Source: Hassallia byssoidea VB512170 | GTDB taxonomy: Bacteria; Cyanobacteriota; Cyanobacteriia; Cyanobacteriales; Nostocaceae | Length of the DNA stretch: 64,000 nt | Reading direction: 5' to 3' | NCBI RefSeq assembly: GCF_000817785.2 | Contig: NZ_JTCM02000021.1 | Location: 1 to 64,000, forward strand | In this document: one piece after another, positions 8,870 to 18,285 of the stretch | How the letters are laid out: every line of letters begins with the position of its first letter | How positions within the stretch are numbered: position 1 is the stretch's first letter | The notes under the pieces: generated by a model | Told to the model about the DNA's origin: nothing | Databases searched by the model: none | Seen by the model: only the letters and a program-made list of their open reading frames with translations | Position numbers and translations under genes: made by a program

Positions 8870-10155
8870 TAGTTGCCACTCCCTACCAATGTCTGATCGC
8901 TCATTACGTAGCTGTTGATTTCTTGATCAACGCTGTTGATATCTGACTCAACGCTGTTGACGTAAGCATCTATACCAGCACCACCACGGGGGTATGTGGC
9001 GCAAATTTGTTTGTGGTCGTTTAATGCAGCGTCTAATTCTTCACGAGTCAAATCGTTGACGAAGAAGCATTCACCAATTGGTTTGGGCATCGCTGCACGC
9101 TGTAAACCATCCCGTGTCAAGGTTATCGATTTGGTAGCGTACCACAATAAATCGCCATCGAGCAAATCGTCGTCAAGAGCAAGACCGACACGACTCATCA
9201 ATCCGAGGATGCGATCGCGATCGTTGGCGGTAATATAACCTCGTTTTTCGGCTATTGTTGCACTTAATGCCATGTCAATATTCACAGCATGACCGTGTAA
9301 CAGCGGTATTTCTGGAGTTAGTTCTAGTGTAGGACTCCAAGTGTGTCCGTAGGCGATGACGCGATCGAGCATTAATTCGTGGAGGTTCGGTGTTTCCAAC
9401 TCCAACATTTTCTTAATTGATTCGTAATTCACGCGCTGCGCTACTTCTTGCAATTCGGGAGTGCCATCAACGTACCCAAAGCGTGTATTCAGCAAATCTT
9501 CGCCGTATTCATACAACAACTCGAATACTTCTGCGTGGGAAACAACGGCAATTTTCACCAATTCTGCCATTCCGTTACGGACTTGATCTATAGGAAGTGT
9601 CCGCAAAAAGGAAAAGTCGAGAAAAACTTTTTTCGGTGGGTGATAAGCACCTAAACGATTTTTGTCTTTACCGTGGTTTACGGCTACTTTGATCGCTACA
9701 CCCGCATCAATTAAAGCAATCAAAGTTGTCGGAACGCGGATGTAATTGGTGCTGCGGCGATAAGCCGCGCAAGTGAAGCCAACGACATCTAAAACTAATC
9801 CACCACCTACAACCAAAACTGGCTCTTTCCGCAGCAAATTATATGCCGAGAAAGCATCAGCTATCGACGAAAATGTGCTAAGAGTTTTGTCGTTTTCCTC
9901 AATTTTTACGGGAAAAATGGTGAGATCGATGTTGTAATACTTGAAGTATTCTTGCATTTGCGAACCATAAAGCCGATTCACATTATGGTCAACCACTGCA
10001 AGACAACGCTTAAAACCTGCATAAGTATCTGCTAGGTCTTTGTTTTTTATCTCAAATAGTCCATTCACGAAGGCAAGACTAAAATCAATTTTCTCGTAGC
10101 CTTCCACGTGAAATTCAGTTTCAGTTGCCGTTAACTTTGGTTCGACGATACTCAT
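8869..10155 (-). CDS. mysA: MysA, demethyl-4-deoxygadusol synthase (sugar-phosphate cyclase)
   Basis: First enzyme of mycosporine-like amino acid synthesis, cyclising sedoheptulose 7-phosphate; 428 residues, NAD- and metal-dependent. The dehydroquinate-synthase fold is evident: [17 protein letters not shown] (nucleotide site), [20 protein letters not shown], then [17 protein letters not shown], and the metal-site histidines in [11 protein letters not shown] and [19 protein letters not shown] and GHTWSP distinguish it from true AroB, which is separately present at 46.1 kb. It leads the mysABC unit. The 696-bp upstream region is the likely site of UV or light control, but no motif could be assigned. 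Confidence 0.94.
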   Translation of the reverse strand: MSIVEPKLTATETEFHVEGYEKIDFSLAFVNGLFEIKNKDLADTYAGFKRCLAVVDHNVNRLYGSQMQEYFKYYNIDLTIFPVKIEENDKTLSTFSSIADAFSAYNLLRKEPVLVVGGGLVLDVVGFTCAAYRRSTNYIRVPTTLIALIDAGVAIKVAVNHGKDKNRLGAYHPPKKVFLDFSFLRTLPIDQVRNGMAELVKIAVVSHAEVFELLYEYGEDLLNTRFGYVDGTPELQEVAQRVNYESIKKMLELETPNLHELMLDRVIAYGHTWSPTLELTPEIPLLHGHAVNIDMALSATIAEKRGYITANDRDRILGLMSRVGLALDDDLLDGDLLWYATKSITLTRDGLQRAAMPKPIGECFFVNDLTREELDAALNDHKQICATYPRGGAGIDAYVNSVESDINSVDQEINSYVMSDQTLVGSGN

Positions 10156-10851
10156 TTTTTATGCCTTTAATCAACAGTTTTCACAGAATTCAGCAATTTA
10201 TCTGGTATTTACTTAGGTTTTGCCCAAACCTGAGCCAGCGCGTTGCTTGAAACCTAAAACTGATAAACACTTGAAATCGTCTGGCTTTTCCAACTGAACA
10301 TGAGGAATACAGCCCAAAAGCACCTTTAATTTGAGCCATTTAATACCACAACAAGAAACTATCGGGTTTGTTAAATAATTTTCTGTTTACAGGCATAACT
10401 AACTAACTAGATAAGGCTGTGCAGTCAAAAATTTACTTGATTTTTTACTCATCTAATGCCTTATGCTTTAGTTTACACAGATTAGTCTGCAAGTTTTTTA
10501 AATGATTGCTGTAAACAGATGCGTAGGGCAAGAGCCACTGCCGCGCGATCGCTTGCCAAACAGCGATATGCTTACATTACAATACACTTTTTTAAATCAC
10601 ATCATTCTTAAGATATATCATGATTTGGAATTAAATTCTTATTTGCAAATAAAAATGTCACTAAAATGAGATTGTTATTTTTCCATAATTTGATAAAATC
10701 TTTTTAAGAAGTTTTCCTATTTCTGCAATAAATCTTTCGTGAGAAATGAGAAGCCCGATTTCTCCAAAAAATCGGGCTAAAGAGCGATGCACAATTTTCA
10801 GTACTAAAATCCTGGATTTAAGCTAAAAAACGCTTACTACAGGTACTTTCG
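10156..10851. other. Long gene-free leader upstream of mysA, with one hairpin
   Basis: AT-rich 696-bp stretch with no credible reading frame. A hairpin at 10752-10778 pairs AGCCCGATT with AATCGGGCT and probably ends transcription of the GNAT gene that finishes at 10852. The remaining 570 bp upstream of mysA should hold its promoter; I cannot point to a reliable -10/-35 pair. Confidence 0.6.
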
Positions 10852-11787
10852 TTACCGATTATCGTTTTTTACCTGATAATGATATAGTCTTCTTGAGGCA
10901 AACTGTTTATATCCAGCACGTTGAAAGGCGCGGATCATCGGTGCATTATTGATATCAGCATCAGCACGAATGCGTGCAGCACCATTAGATTTGAGGGTGA
11001 GGGTTCCTTGGTTGAGCAAATCGTTAACGTACCCTTTTCCCCGATGTTCTGGTAGTACACCGATATACCCGACGGTTGCTCCACCATCATTCTCTGTTGG
11101 CATAATCAAACCAATGAGAGTTTCCTCAAAGTTGTAAGCTAGTTGCCACCACGTCGGCTGATACTTGAAAGCCTTTAACATGTTAAACTGTTTAAGTGCA
11201 TCTTGTTTACCTAGTTTGGCTTGGTTTTGTAAGATTGAACGATCTAAACTCTGCGACGATACCCGGGCGATCGCCTCAATAAAAGCATCATCACCAACTT
11301 GATCGAGAGAACGAAACATCAGCCGATTTGATGATGCGATCTCAGTCTGAATGTCTTTCCACTCAAAACGGATAGTTTCCCTTGAGATTGAAAATCCAAA
11401 ATGTTCAAACACTTCAATTCGTTTGTGTAATGATGTAAAATCAGACGATGGACTATCGAGTTCATACTCTATGCTGTCGCCGCTTTGAAAGTGCAACTGT
11501 GCCAAGCTGTGTTTTAAGAGATTTGTACCAACCTCAATGTAGTTTTCGCTCCAAGGTACTTCCAAAATATCAACAATAACAGGCTTGAAGAGCGATGGTA
11601 ACGACCAATAGACGATACGTCCGATGAACTTTCCTGCTGACTCGGCGACAAAACACCACTCAGGGCGGATGTAGCCTGATGCCCACATGTCTGTTAAATA
11701 AGAAAGAAAACGTTTGTTTGCATCAATGCGATCGCTTAGACTCGCAAAAGCTTCCAACTCCTCGCGCTGAATAGGACGAATAACCAT
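10852..11787 (-). CDS. GNAT-family N-acetyltransferase, probably two GNAT folds
   Basis: A 311-residue protein. The C-terminal half has an intact acetyl-CoA-binding motif A (GYIGVLPEHRGKGYVNDLL, about residues 235-253) followed by the motif-B region MIRAFQRAGYKQF. The N-terminal half starts like a second GNAT domain (VIRPIQREELEAFASLSDR, FVAESAGKFIGRIVYW) but shows no clear pyrophosphate-binding loop, so it may be the inactive partner of a tandem GNAT. The substrate is unknown. It is flanked by hairpins on both sides and so is probably monocistronic. Confidence 0.8.
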   Translation of the reverse strand: MVIRPIQREELEAFASLSDRIDANKRFLSYLTDMWASGYIRPEWCFVAESAGKFIGRIVYWSLPSLFKPVIVDILEVPWSENYIEVGTNLLKHSLAQLHFQSGDSIEYELDSPSSDFTSLHKRIEVFEHFGFSISRETIRFEWKDIQTEIASSNRLMFRSLDQVGDDAFIEAIARVSSQSLDRSILQNQAKLGKQDALKQFNMLKAFKYQPTWWQLAYNFEETLIGLIMPTENDGGATVGYIGVLPEHRGKGYVNDLLNQGTLTLKSNGAARIRADADINNAPMIRAFQRAGYKQFASRRLYHYQVKNDNR

Positions 11788-11887
11788 GATGAATTTCCTA
11801 ATTTTGTAGCGATAATTACTTGCTTACTGAAAGTCATCATAGACATCACCCCCTTGAAGCGAAAAATTCTCAAGTTTATTCTAACGA

Positions 11888-11914
11888 AATAGGGTGAGCA
11901 TTGCCCACCCTATT
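11888..11914 (-). terminator. Hairpin terminator after ilvB
   Basis: AATAGGGTG (11888-11896) pairs with CACCCTATT (11906-11914). It lies 26 bases beyond the ilvB stop on the minus strand. Confidence 0.55.
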
Positions 11915-11939
11915 ATTTAACTATTAATTGATTGCCGCT

Positions 11940-13829
11940 CTACAATTTAGTGCCGCAATCAGCGCAGAAGTTGTGATTGAAAGCGTTTTTCGCACCGCAA
12001 TGGCTGCAATAAATCGGTTCTATTGCAGCTTTCGGGGCAAGTTTTGGCAAACCAACCATTTGCGCGTTGTTTTTGCCTGGGGCTACCATTGGGTAACAGT
12101 TTTCGTCTCTGGTGACACGCGCATCAACGATTACCGGTCCGTTGTGTGCTAGCATTTCGGCGATCGCTTCTTTCAACTCTTCACGGTTGCGAATCACCAT
12201 CCCCTTTATGCCGTAAGCTTTAGCCAAAAACTCAATGTCTGGCATTCCTACTTCCATATTTGAGCATGAGTAACGCTCGCCGTAAAAGGCTTGCTGCCAT
12301 TGACGCACCATTCCCTGCCAGCCATTATTCAAAATTAATGTCTTGACATTTATGCCATACTGTGCCAGCGTGCCCAATTCTTGCAAGCACATTTGGAAAC
12401 TAGCATCACCGCTGATACAAATAACTTCTTCATCGGGAAATGCCACTTTAGCACCCATTGCCGCAGGTAAGCCAAAACCCATCGTTCCCAAGCCAGCGCT
12501 GGAAATCCAGCGACGCGGACCATTTTTGAGGAATTGTGCTGACCACATTTGATGTTGACCCACATCTGTGCTGTAGTAGGCGTGGGGTGCTTGGCTGGCG
12601 ATTTCCACAATCACCTCTTGCGGTGACATGCTGTCGGGATAATGCGGCACGACTAAAGGATATTCTTCCCGCCAGCGGTTAACTAAATTCAGCCATTCTT
12701 GCGTTTGGTTGGGTGTCCCCGTGACACCTGTTTGCTTGCAGCGACGCAACAAGTCAATTAACACATTCCGGACATCGCCGACAATCGGCACTTCCGGAAT
12801 GCGGTTTTTACCGACTTCTGCCGGGTCGATGTCGATGTGAATTACTTTAGCGCGGGAGGCAAATTCATCTAACTTGCCGGTCACGCGATCGTCAAATCTC
12901 GCACCAACGCAAATTAGCAAATCACAATCAGTCACCGCAAAGTTAGCATAAGCAGTGCCATGCATCCCTAACATTCCCAAAGCTAGGGGATGATGTTCGT
13001 CAAAAGCCCCGATACCCATCAACGTGGTAGTGACGGGGATATTGAATAATTCTGCGAGTTGCTTAACTTCTTCGTGGGCACTTGAGGCGATCGCACCACC
13101 ACCCACATACAATAGCGGACGGCGACTTTCACGAATCAAGTTAATTGCTGCATTTATCTGTCGCGGATTTCCCTTGACTGTGGGACGATATCCGGGTAAC
13201 TTTACCGAACCCGGTTCCACAGGCACATAATCAAATTCTTCTAACGCCACATCTTTGGGCACATCAATCAAAACTGGTCCCGGACGCCCAGTACTGGCGA
13301 TGTGAAACGCTTCCGCAACAATTCGCGCCATATCTTTCGGGTCGCGCACTACATAGGAATGCTTGACGATAGGTAAAGTAATTCCGTAAATATCAGTTTC
13401 TTGGAATGCATCCGTACCAATTACAGGTCTTGCTACCTGTCCGGTGACAATCACCATCGGGATTGAGTCCATGTAGGCGGTAGCAATACCCGTTACCAAA
13501 TTAGTTGCTCCCGGACCTGATGTTCCAAAGCACACACCAACCTTACCAGTAGCGCGGGCGTAACCGTCGGCGGCGTGGGATGCACCTTGTTCGTGCCTCA
13601 CCAATATGTGCTTAATTGCACCTGTGGCTTCCACTTTATACAAGTCATCGTAAATAGGCAGAATCGCACCGCCAGGATAGCCAAAAATATACTCAACGCC
13701 GTGACGACGCAAACTGTCCAGCAATGCAAAACCACCACTGGCACGCTTGGGCGTGACTATTGGTGAGGAGACATTCGGCTGAACGTGAATCTCGATTTGT
13801 GGGGAACTGATTGGGGAAGGCGATCGCAC
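11940..13829 (-). CDS. ilvB: Acetolactate synthase catalytic subunit with C-terminal zinc ribbon
   Basis: Thiamine-diphosphate enzyme that makes acetolactate/acetohydroxybutyrate for branched-chain amino acids; 629 residues. Visible features: N-terminal TPP-domain motif [17 protein letters not shown], catalytic Glu in [19 protein letters not shown], the central FAD domain, and the TPP/Mg site [17 protein letters not shown] ... [16 protein letters not shown]. After the usual C-terminal end ([18 protein letters not shown]) comes a 20-residue tail with [10 protein letters not shown] and FCADCGTKL, a zinc-ribbon four-Cys motif not usual for IlvB. GTG start at 13829 is preceded by a GAGG ribosome-binding site and overlaps a HIP1 site. 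The regulatory subunit ilvN is not adjacent. Confidence 0.93.
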   Translation of the reverse strand: MRSPSPISSPQIEIHVQPNVSSPIVTPKRASGGFALLDSLRRHGVEYIFGYPGGAILPIYDDLYKVEATGAIKHILVRHEQGASHAADGYARATGKVGVCFGTSGPGATNLVTGIATAYMDSIPMVIVTGQVARPVIGTDAFQETDIYGITLPIVKHSYVVRDPKDMARIVAEAFHIASTGRPGPVLIDVPKDVALEEFDYVPVEPGSVKLPGYRPTVKGNPRQINAAINLIRESRRPLLYVGGGAIASSAHEEVKQLAELFNIPVTTTLMGIGAFDEHHPLALGMLGMHGTAYANFAVTDCDLLICVGARFDDRVTGKLDEFASRAKVIHIDIDPAEVGKNRIPEVPIVGDVRNVLIDLLRRCKQTGVTGTPNQTQEWLNLVNRWREEYPLVVPHYPDSMSPQEVIVEIASQAPHAYYSTDVGQHQMWSAQFLKNGPRRWISSAGLGTMGFGLPAAMGAKVAFPDEEVICISGDASFQMCLQELGTLAQYGINVKTLILNNGWQGMVRQWQQAFYGERYSCSNMEVGMPDIEFLAKAYGIKGMVIRNREELKEAIAEMLAHNGPVIVDARVTRDENCYPMVAPGKNNAQMVGLPKLAPKAAIEPIYCSHCGAKNAFNHNFCADCGTKL

Positions 13830-13928
13830 TCTTAAACCTCAGACTATAACTAAGTTGATGTTTAAATTCTGTAGTTAAGAATTCATTTTAATAGAAAAGC
13901 TTCATAAATTTGTCAACAAACGATAATT

Positions 13929-14081
13929 TGGTAATTGGGAATTGGGAATGGGGAATGGGGAATGGGGAATGGGGAATGGGAATCGGATAAATTCTTCCTT
14001 GTCTCCTTGTCTCCAAGGAGTCCCCTTGTCCCCCCACTCCCCACTCCCCACTCCCCACTCCCCACTCTCCCCTTGTCCCCA
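13929..14081. repeat. Heptamer tandem array at the MFS gene 3' end
   Basis: (GGGGAAT)n units at about 13944-13980, then (CTTGTCTC)n and (CCCCACT)n units up to the stop codon of the MFS gene. The same STRR type occurs as elsewhere in the window. Confidence 0.85.
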
Positions 14082-15341
14082 TCAAATTACATCTTTCAAG
14101 ACGCGGCGGGTATTTTGCCAAGCCCAAACACCGACAGCAGCAACAACAAAACTCATTACTACCAGCACAGTTCGCAAGCCGAAAGCATCAGTAATCGGAC
14201 CTGTAATCGCTAAGGGTAGAGAAAGGGCAATATTCACAGCATGATTTTGAAAGCCAAATACTTTACCAAGCATTGTTGGCGGAGTTTGCTGTTGAATTAA
14301 AGTTTGCATCGGCACGCCAATTAAAGAAGCACCAATACCAAGCATTGCACACAGTCCTAAAGCCAGCGCTAAATGGTTGATAAAAGTAAACAAGCCCAAA
14401 ACCAGCGCCATCATCAAAAAGCCGATTAAAGGTAAAGGCTTGCCATGTAATTTCTCGCCCCAGTTACCCAAACTCGCTGCACCCAAAACCATACCAACCC
14501 CAGCAGCTGCTAAGAAAAAACCAAATTGTTTCTCTTTCAAACCAAATTCCGCCGCTAATCTAATGCTTAATACCATTAAAGCTGCAAAGACGCAATACAA
14601 AGTCACAAGTTGCAACATGGCATTCAACACTAAACGGTTTTTCTTCAGGTAGCGCAACCCCTGTTTGAAGTCAGCCCAAGGGTGAATTACCGCCTCAGCG
14701 TCGTCTGTTGCTTTTTTTTCTTTAAAATTAATCGGCTGCATGATTATAGCCGATAACACGTACAATGCACCGACTACAAGCTCTTGACCATATTTTTCTC
14801 CCAATAAGTCTTTTGCCCAACTCAACATCGGCTCTCCGACTGCAAAGCCGACAATTAAAGCGCCCATCATTGTACTGCTAAACAGCGCATTAGCTGCCAA
14901 CAAATTCTCTCGGCGCACGATTATAGGAATGGCAGCTTGTTCAGCCGGGGCAAAAAACTGCGTCACAGTCGAGATGGCAAAAGTGACTATCAACAAAATC
15001 AGAAACTCTCGTGGCAAAAACGGCAGACACAGCGTCAATATACCGCGTACCACATCAGAGCCAACCATGATTAGCTTTTTGGGAAAGCGATCGACAAAAA
15101 TGCCACCAGCAGAACCGAACAAAATTGCTGGTATTGTAAACGCCACCATCAAAGTTGAGTATTTGGAGTTTTGCGCCAACCCAGGAGATGGGTAGTATTC
15201 CAGCAGGGCAATCATCAAAACGAAGAAAACCTTATCTGCTAATTGGGACACCAGTTGCCCAATCCACAAAAGCATAAAAGCACGATTTTTTAGCAGGGCG
15301 CTAAACCCGTTATTGACAGCCGCAGGTTCAGTTGGGAACAT
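14082..15341 (-). CDS. MFS transporter, probable drug/metabolite exporter
   Basis: A 419-residue inner-membrane protein with about 12 hydrophobic segments. The family marker between helices 2 and 3 is GGIFVDRFPKKLIMVGSDVVR, cited here in part (GGIFVDRFPKK), similar to the EntS/MFS_3 group of proton-driven exporters. A second-half copy appears as LGNWGEKLHGKPLPLIGFL. A longer cytosolic loop (KEKKATDDAEAVIHPWADF) separates the halves. The substrate cannot be read from the sequence. Both ends abut tandem repeat arrays, so operon partners are not evident. Confidence 0.85.
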   Translation of the reverse strand: MFPTEPAAVNNGFSALLKNRAFMLLWIGQLVSQLADKVFFVLMIALLEYYPSPGLAQNSKYSTLMVAFTIPAILFGSAGGIFVDRFPKKLIMVGSDVVRGILTLCLPFLPREFLILLIVTFAISTVTQFFAPAEQAAIPIIVRRENLLAANALFSSTMMGALIVGFAVGEPMLSWAKDLLGEKYGQELVVGALYVLSAIIMQPINFKEKKATDDAEAVIHPWADFKQGLRYLKKNRLVLNAMLQLVTLYCVFAALMVLSIRLAAEFGLKEKQFGFFLAAAGVGMVLGAASLGNWGEKLHGKPLPLIGFLMMALVLGLFTFINHLALALGLCAMLGIGASLIGVPMQTLIQQQTPPTMLGKVFGFQNHAVNIALSLPLAITGPITDAFGLRTVLVVMSFVVAAVGVWAWQNTRRVLKDVI

Positions 15342-15365
15342 CAGAAATTTGGGATAAGGACTACG

Positions 15366-15510
15366 GTAGATGGGGGAAGCGTGGTGTGGGGGAGTGGGGG
15401 GAGCAGGGGGAGCAGGGGAAGCAGGGGAAGCAGGGGAAGAAATATTTCTTTTTTCTTAGCCTTTCCCCTTTTCCCTTTTCCCTTTTCCCGTCTTCAAATT
15501 TCCCATTCCC
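15366..15510. repeat. G-rich and C-rich tandem repeat array
   Basis: (GGGGGAGCA)n/(GGGGAAGCA)n units at about 15385-15440 are followed by (CCCTTTTC)n units at about 15460-15490. The array separates the MFS gene from the alpha/beta hydrolase-like gene. Confidence 0.8.
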
Positions 15511-15553
15511 TATTTCTCACTCCTATTTGCCTACTCTTTTTTCCGGACTATTT

Positions 15554-16132
15554 TTATTGATAACGATTTAAAAGCATCTGTAAAAATTCTGCCGCAGTCA
15601 GGCGACTTTTAGGTGGGGAAACTTCATCATATGAGTCTACCCATCTACCTTGGGTAGTTTGGGGCGATCGCCACATTGATAAATGCTCAACTGGTGGATC
15701 TGCGTAAAAGTTATCTTGCCCACTTCCTAATATTTTAGAACTCCAGTGGGTGTCATAATCATGACTCATTCTGTGAATCGGGAAACTGCCCCACAGAGGT
15801 ACTCCCCATCCATCTATAGCAATAAATGCTTTGATATCACCACCTAGCATTTGCCAGGAATACGCTGCGGCTATTGCCCCAACTACACCTGCACTAAAGC
15901 TGATGAATATAACTGGCGATTTAGGGCGATCGCCCAGGCGATTATTTAAAACCTGTAATACATGAAATCCTGATAACGCCGAAAAACCATCATTGGGCAC
16001 TTTCAGTATATTCACTGCCTTTTCTTCTTTACTTTGAGAAAATATTTCTAGCCCCCCCGAAATAAACTTTTCCGTTAAGGCTGGCTCATGAATTCCAGGG
16101 CAAATAATTATGCTCATCTTTTCAACTAGCAT
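15554..16132 (-). CDS. Alpha/beta-hydrolase-like protein
   Basis: A 192-residue protein. The strand-turn SPVIFISFSAGVVGAIAAA contains a G/SxSxG-like nucleophile elbow (S-F-S-A-G), and the N-terminus IIICPGIHEPALTEKFI fits the first strand and oxyanion region of an alpha/beta hydrolase. A histidine in PPVEHLSMWRSP could be the catalytic one. Residues 1-5 may be upstream of the true start; the ATG at residue 6 (MSIIICPGIHEP) is an alternative. The substrate is unknown. It is transcribed away from the ferrochelatase-like gene across a 237-bp spacer. Confidence 0.7.
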   Translation of the reverse strand: MLVEKMSIIICPGIHEPALTEKFISGGLEIFSQSKEEKAVNILKVPNDGFSALSGFHVLQVLNNRLGDRPKSPVIFISFSAGVVGAIAAAYSWQMLGGDIKAFIAIDGWGVPLWGSFPIHRMSHDYDTHWSSKILGSGQDNFYADPPVEHLSMWRSPQTTQGRWVDSYDEVSPPKSRLTAAEFLQMLLNRYQ

Positions 16133-16369
16133 TTTTTACACATAACCCTTATTGCCTAGTGCCTCTTACTGTCGTAAATATAACATTTTTACTTAACTAT
16201 CTAAAAACGTTAGGTTTTCAGTCAAGGCAAATGTATTAAACCGCACTTATAGATTTAATATTTTGAATTTTTAAGTTTGCGTAGATGCTATCCCCCTGGA
16301 TAGGATACTAAAATACGAGTAAGGGAAAAACAAAATCCCATATAAATGGTTACATTGAGGAATTGAATC

Positions 16370-17482
16370 GTGGTTGCTACGCCGGAAAAACTGGATCATA
16401 AACACGAGCATCTATCAAGTCAAGAGCGAGTAGCTGTATTGCTTATGGGCTACGGCGAAGTCGAAAGTTATGAAGACTTCGCTAACTATAACGAACAAGC
16501 TTTAAATCTACTGACAGCAAAATTTGCACCAGTACCAACGTGGATTTATCCACCTCTGGCACGTCTTTTAGCGTTATTCGATCGCCATGAATGGGGACAC
16601 ACGCATCATGATTTTATTTCCCCACATAACGCCATATTTGAAAAGCAACGCGCTGGAATTGAGAAAAATTTACAAGAAAAATGGGGCGATCGCGTTCAAG
16701 TTTTCAAAGCCTTCAACTTCTGCGCTCCTTTTCTCCCCCACCAAGTTTTAACCGAAATTCAAAACCAAGGTTTCGACAAACTTCTAATTTACCCGTTACT
16801 GGTAGTTGATTCTATCTTTACCAGCGGCATAGCGATCGAGCAAGTTAACAATGCTCTTTCCCAAATAGCTGAAGGTGAAGAACACTGGGTTAAAGCACAG
16901 CGCTACATTCCTTCTTTCTATAACGAACCAGCTTACATCGATTTGATGGCTCATCTGGTTGAAGAAAAAATTAACGCTGACTTAGCTAACGCTTACCTAC
17001 CTTCTCAAATCGGTATTGTCTTGATGAATCACGGTTGTCCCCACAAAGCGAAAGGCTTTACCTCCGGGATTACCGAAAGTCAGATACTTTACGACTTAGT
17101 ACGCGATAAGTTAATTAACCGCTATCCTCTCATCTCGGTAGGTTGGCTCAACCATGACACACCTTTAATTGAATGGACGCAGCCAAATGCCGAACAAGCT
17201 GCAAAAAACCTCATCCAATTGGGTGCGAAAGTGATTATCTTTATGCCGATAGGCTTTGCTACAGAAAATCACGAAACCCTCTTGGATGTTCACCACATTA
17301 TTCATGCCCTAGAGAAAAAACATTCAGATGTAGGCTACGTACAAATGGCTTGCGTCAACGACGATCCCGAATTTTTAGCAGTGGTAGCTCAATGGGCAAA
17401 TCCTCACATCGCTGAACTCTTATCAGAGGACGCAACAGCAGTTAATCCCCAACTAGCCAGCGGACATCATCATCATCATTAA
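16370..17482 (+). CDS. Ferrochelatase-family protein with natural C-terminal His tail
   Basis: A 370-residue protein related to ferrochelatase (metal insertion into a tetrapyrrole) but not the usual cyanobacterial HemH. Family landmarks are VAVLLMGYGEVESYEDF near the N-terminus, the histidine strand GIVLMNHGCPHKAKGF, and the distal motif IFMPIGFATENHETLLDV, matching the ferrochelatase PIGF...HIETL region. The C-terminal helix plus chlorophyll-binding extension of standard HemH is missing; the protein ends in SGHHHHH, and its N-terminus has DHKHEH. It could be a chelatase for another metal, or a tetrapyrrole-binding paralog. GTG start at 16370 follows TTGAGGAATTG. It stands alone. Confidence 0.75.
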   Translation: MVATPEKLDHKHEHLSSQERVAVLLMGYGEVESYEDFANYNEQALNLLTAKFAPVPTWIYPPLARLLALFDRHEWGHTHHDFISPHNAIFEKQRAGIEKNLQEKWGDRVQVFKAFNFCAPFLPHQVLTEIQNQGFDKLLIYPLLVVDSIFTSGIAIEQVNNALSQIAEGEEHWVKAQRYIPSFYNEPAYIDLMAHLVEEKINADLANAYLPSQIGIVLMNHGCPHKAKGFTSGITESQILYDLVRDKLINRYPLISVGWLNHDTPLIEWTQPNAEQAAKNLIQLGAKVIIFMPIGFATENHETLLDVHHIIHALEKKHSDVGYVQMACVNDDPEFLAVVAQWANPHIAELLSEDATAVNPQLASGHHHHH

Positions 17483-17483
17483 A

Positions 17484-17580
17484 GGGAGTGGGGAGTGGGG
17501 AGTGGGGAGTGGTGAAATATAAAATTCCCTACTTTCTATTCCCCATTCCCTACTTTCTATTCCCTATTCCCCACTCCCCA
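17484..17580. repeat. Heptamer tandem array between convergent genes
   Basis: (GGGGAGT)n at 17487-17512, then (TTCCCTA)/(TTCCCCA) units to 17580. It fills the gap between the ferrochelatase-like gene and the convergent FMN reductase gene. Confidence 0.85.
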
Positions 17581-17582
17581 AT

Positions 17583-18128
17583 TTAACTCACGCCTCGCAA
17601 CTTGCGGGTATTTTCAACTAAACTTTGAGCAAATTCGTCAAACCGTTGAGAAAGTTTATCATCTAGTAACTTACCTTCAGCGTTAAAAGCTTTCCAAACT
17701 TGTCCGATCGCTACTTGCTCAGGTATACACCAAGCGTGAACCCATCTGAGAATTAATCTCATATCGTTTAAAGCGTTGCTGTTAGGTTGTCCTCCTAAGA
17801 CGCTAATTAATCCCGCTACTTTACCAGAAAACTGATCGAAGCTCATCAAATCTAGTGCATTTTTCAATACACCACTGACGCTGCCGTGATATTCTGGTGT
17901 TGCTAAAATTAATCCATCCGCAGAACTGACAGCATCCTGCATCCGTTTGACATCGGGGTAATCTGGATATTCTTTTCCCCCGTCGCAAAAGGGTAACTTC
18001 ATCTGCCTTAAATCCAAAATTTCGACTTCTGCACCCAGCGCTTGTACTCTTTGCGCTGCTAATTCTAAAGCCATTTGGCTGTAAGAATCCGGTCTTAAAC
18101 TACCTGCAATGGCAACAATTTTCACCAT
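17583..18128 (-). CDS. NAD(P)H-dependent FMN reductase
   Basis: A 181-residue flavodoxin-fold reductase. The N-terminal phosphate loop is IVAIAGSLRPDSYSQMAL, and the FMN-binding loop is LILATPEYHGSVSGVLKNAL, the hallmark of the NADPH-dependent FMN reductase family (PF03358). The segment GLISVLGGQPNSNALNDMRL completes the third flavin contact. Cytosolic; likely supplies reduced flavin or reduces quinones or azo compounds, but the physiological acceptor is not defined by sequence. Length matches the family. It is divergent from the alpha/beta hydrolase at 18286. Confidence 0.9.
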   Translation of the reverse strand: MVKIVAIAGSLRPDSYSQMALELAAQRVQALGAEVEILDLRQMKLPFCDGGKEYPDYPDVKRMQDAVSSADGLILATPEYHGSVSGVLKNALDLMSFDQFSGKVAGLISVLGGQPNSNALNDMRLILRWVHAWCIPEQVAIGQVWKAFNAEGKLLDDKLSQRFDEFAQSLVENTRKLRGVS

Positions 18129-18285
18129 AACCCAACATCCTAATATAGATTCAATAACATTTAGTTAATTGCAAGTCGGAATCATTCCGTCTAAATATAT
18201 TTTAGCGATTATTATCAAAATGTGTACAATATCAATTTTCTAATTGAGTACCATATAATCGCGAAGCCTCTCTACAAGTGATGTA

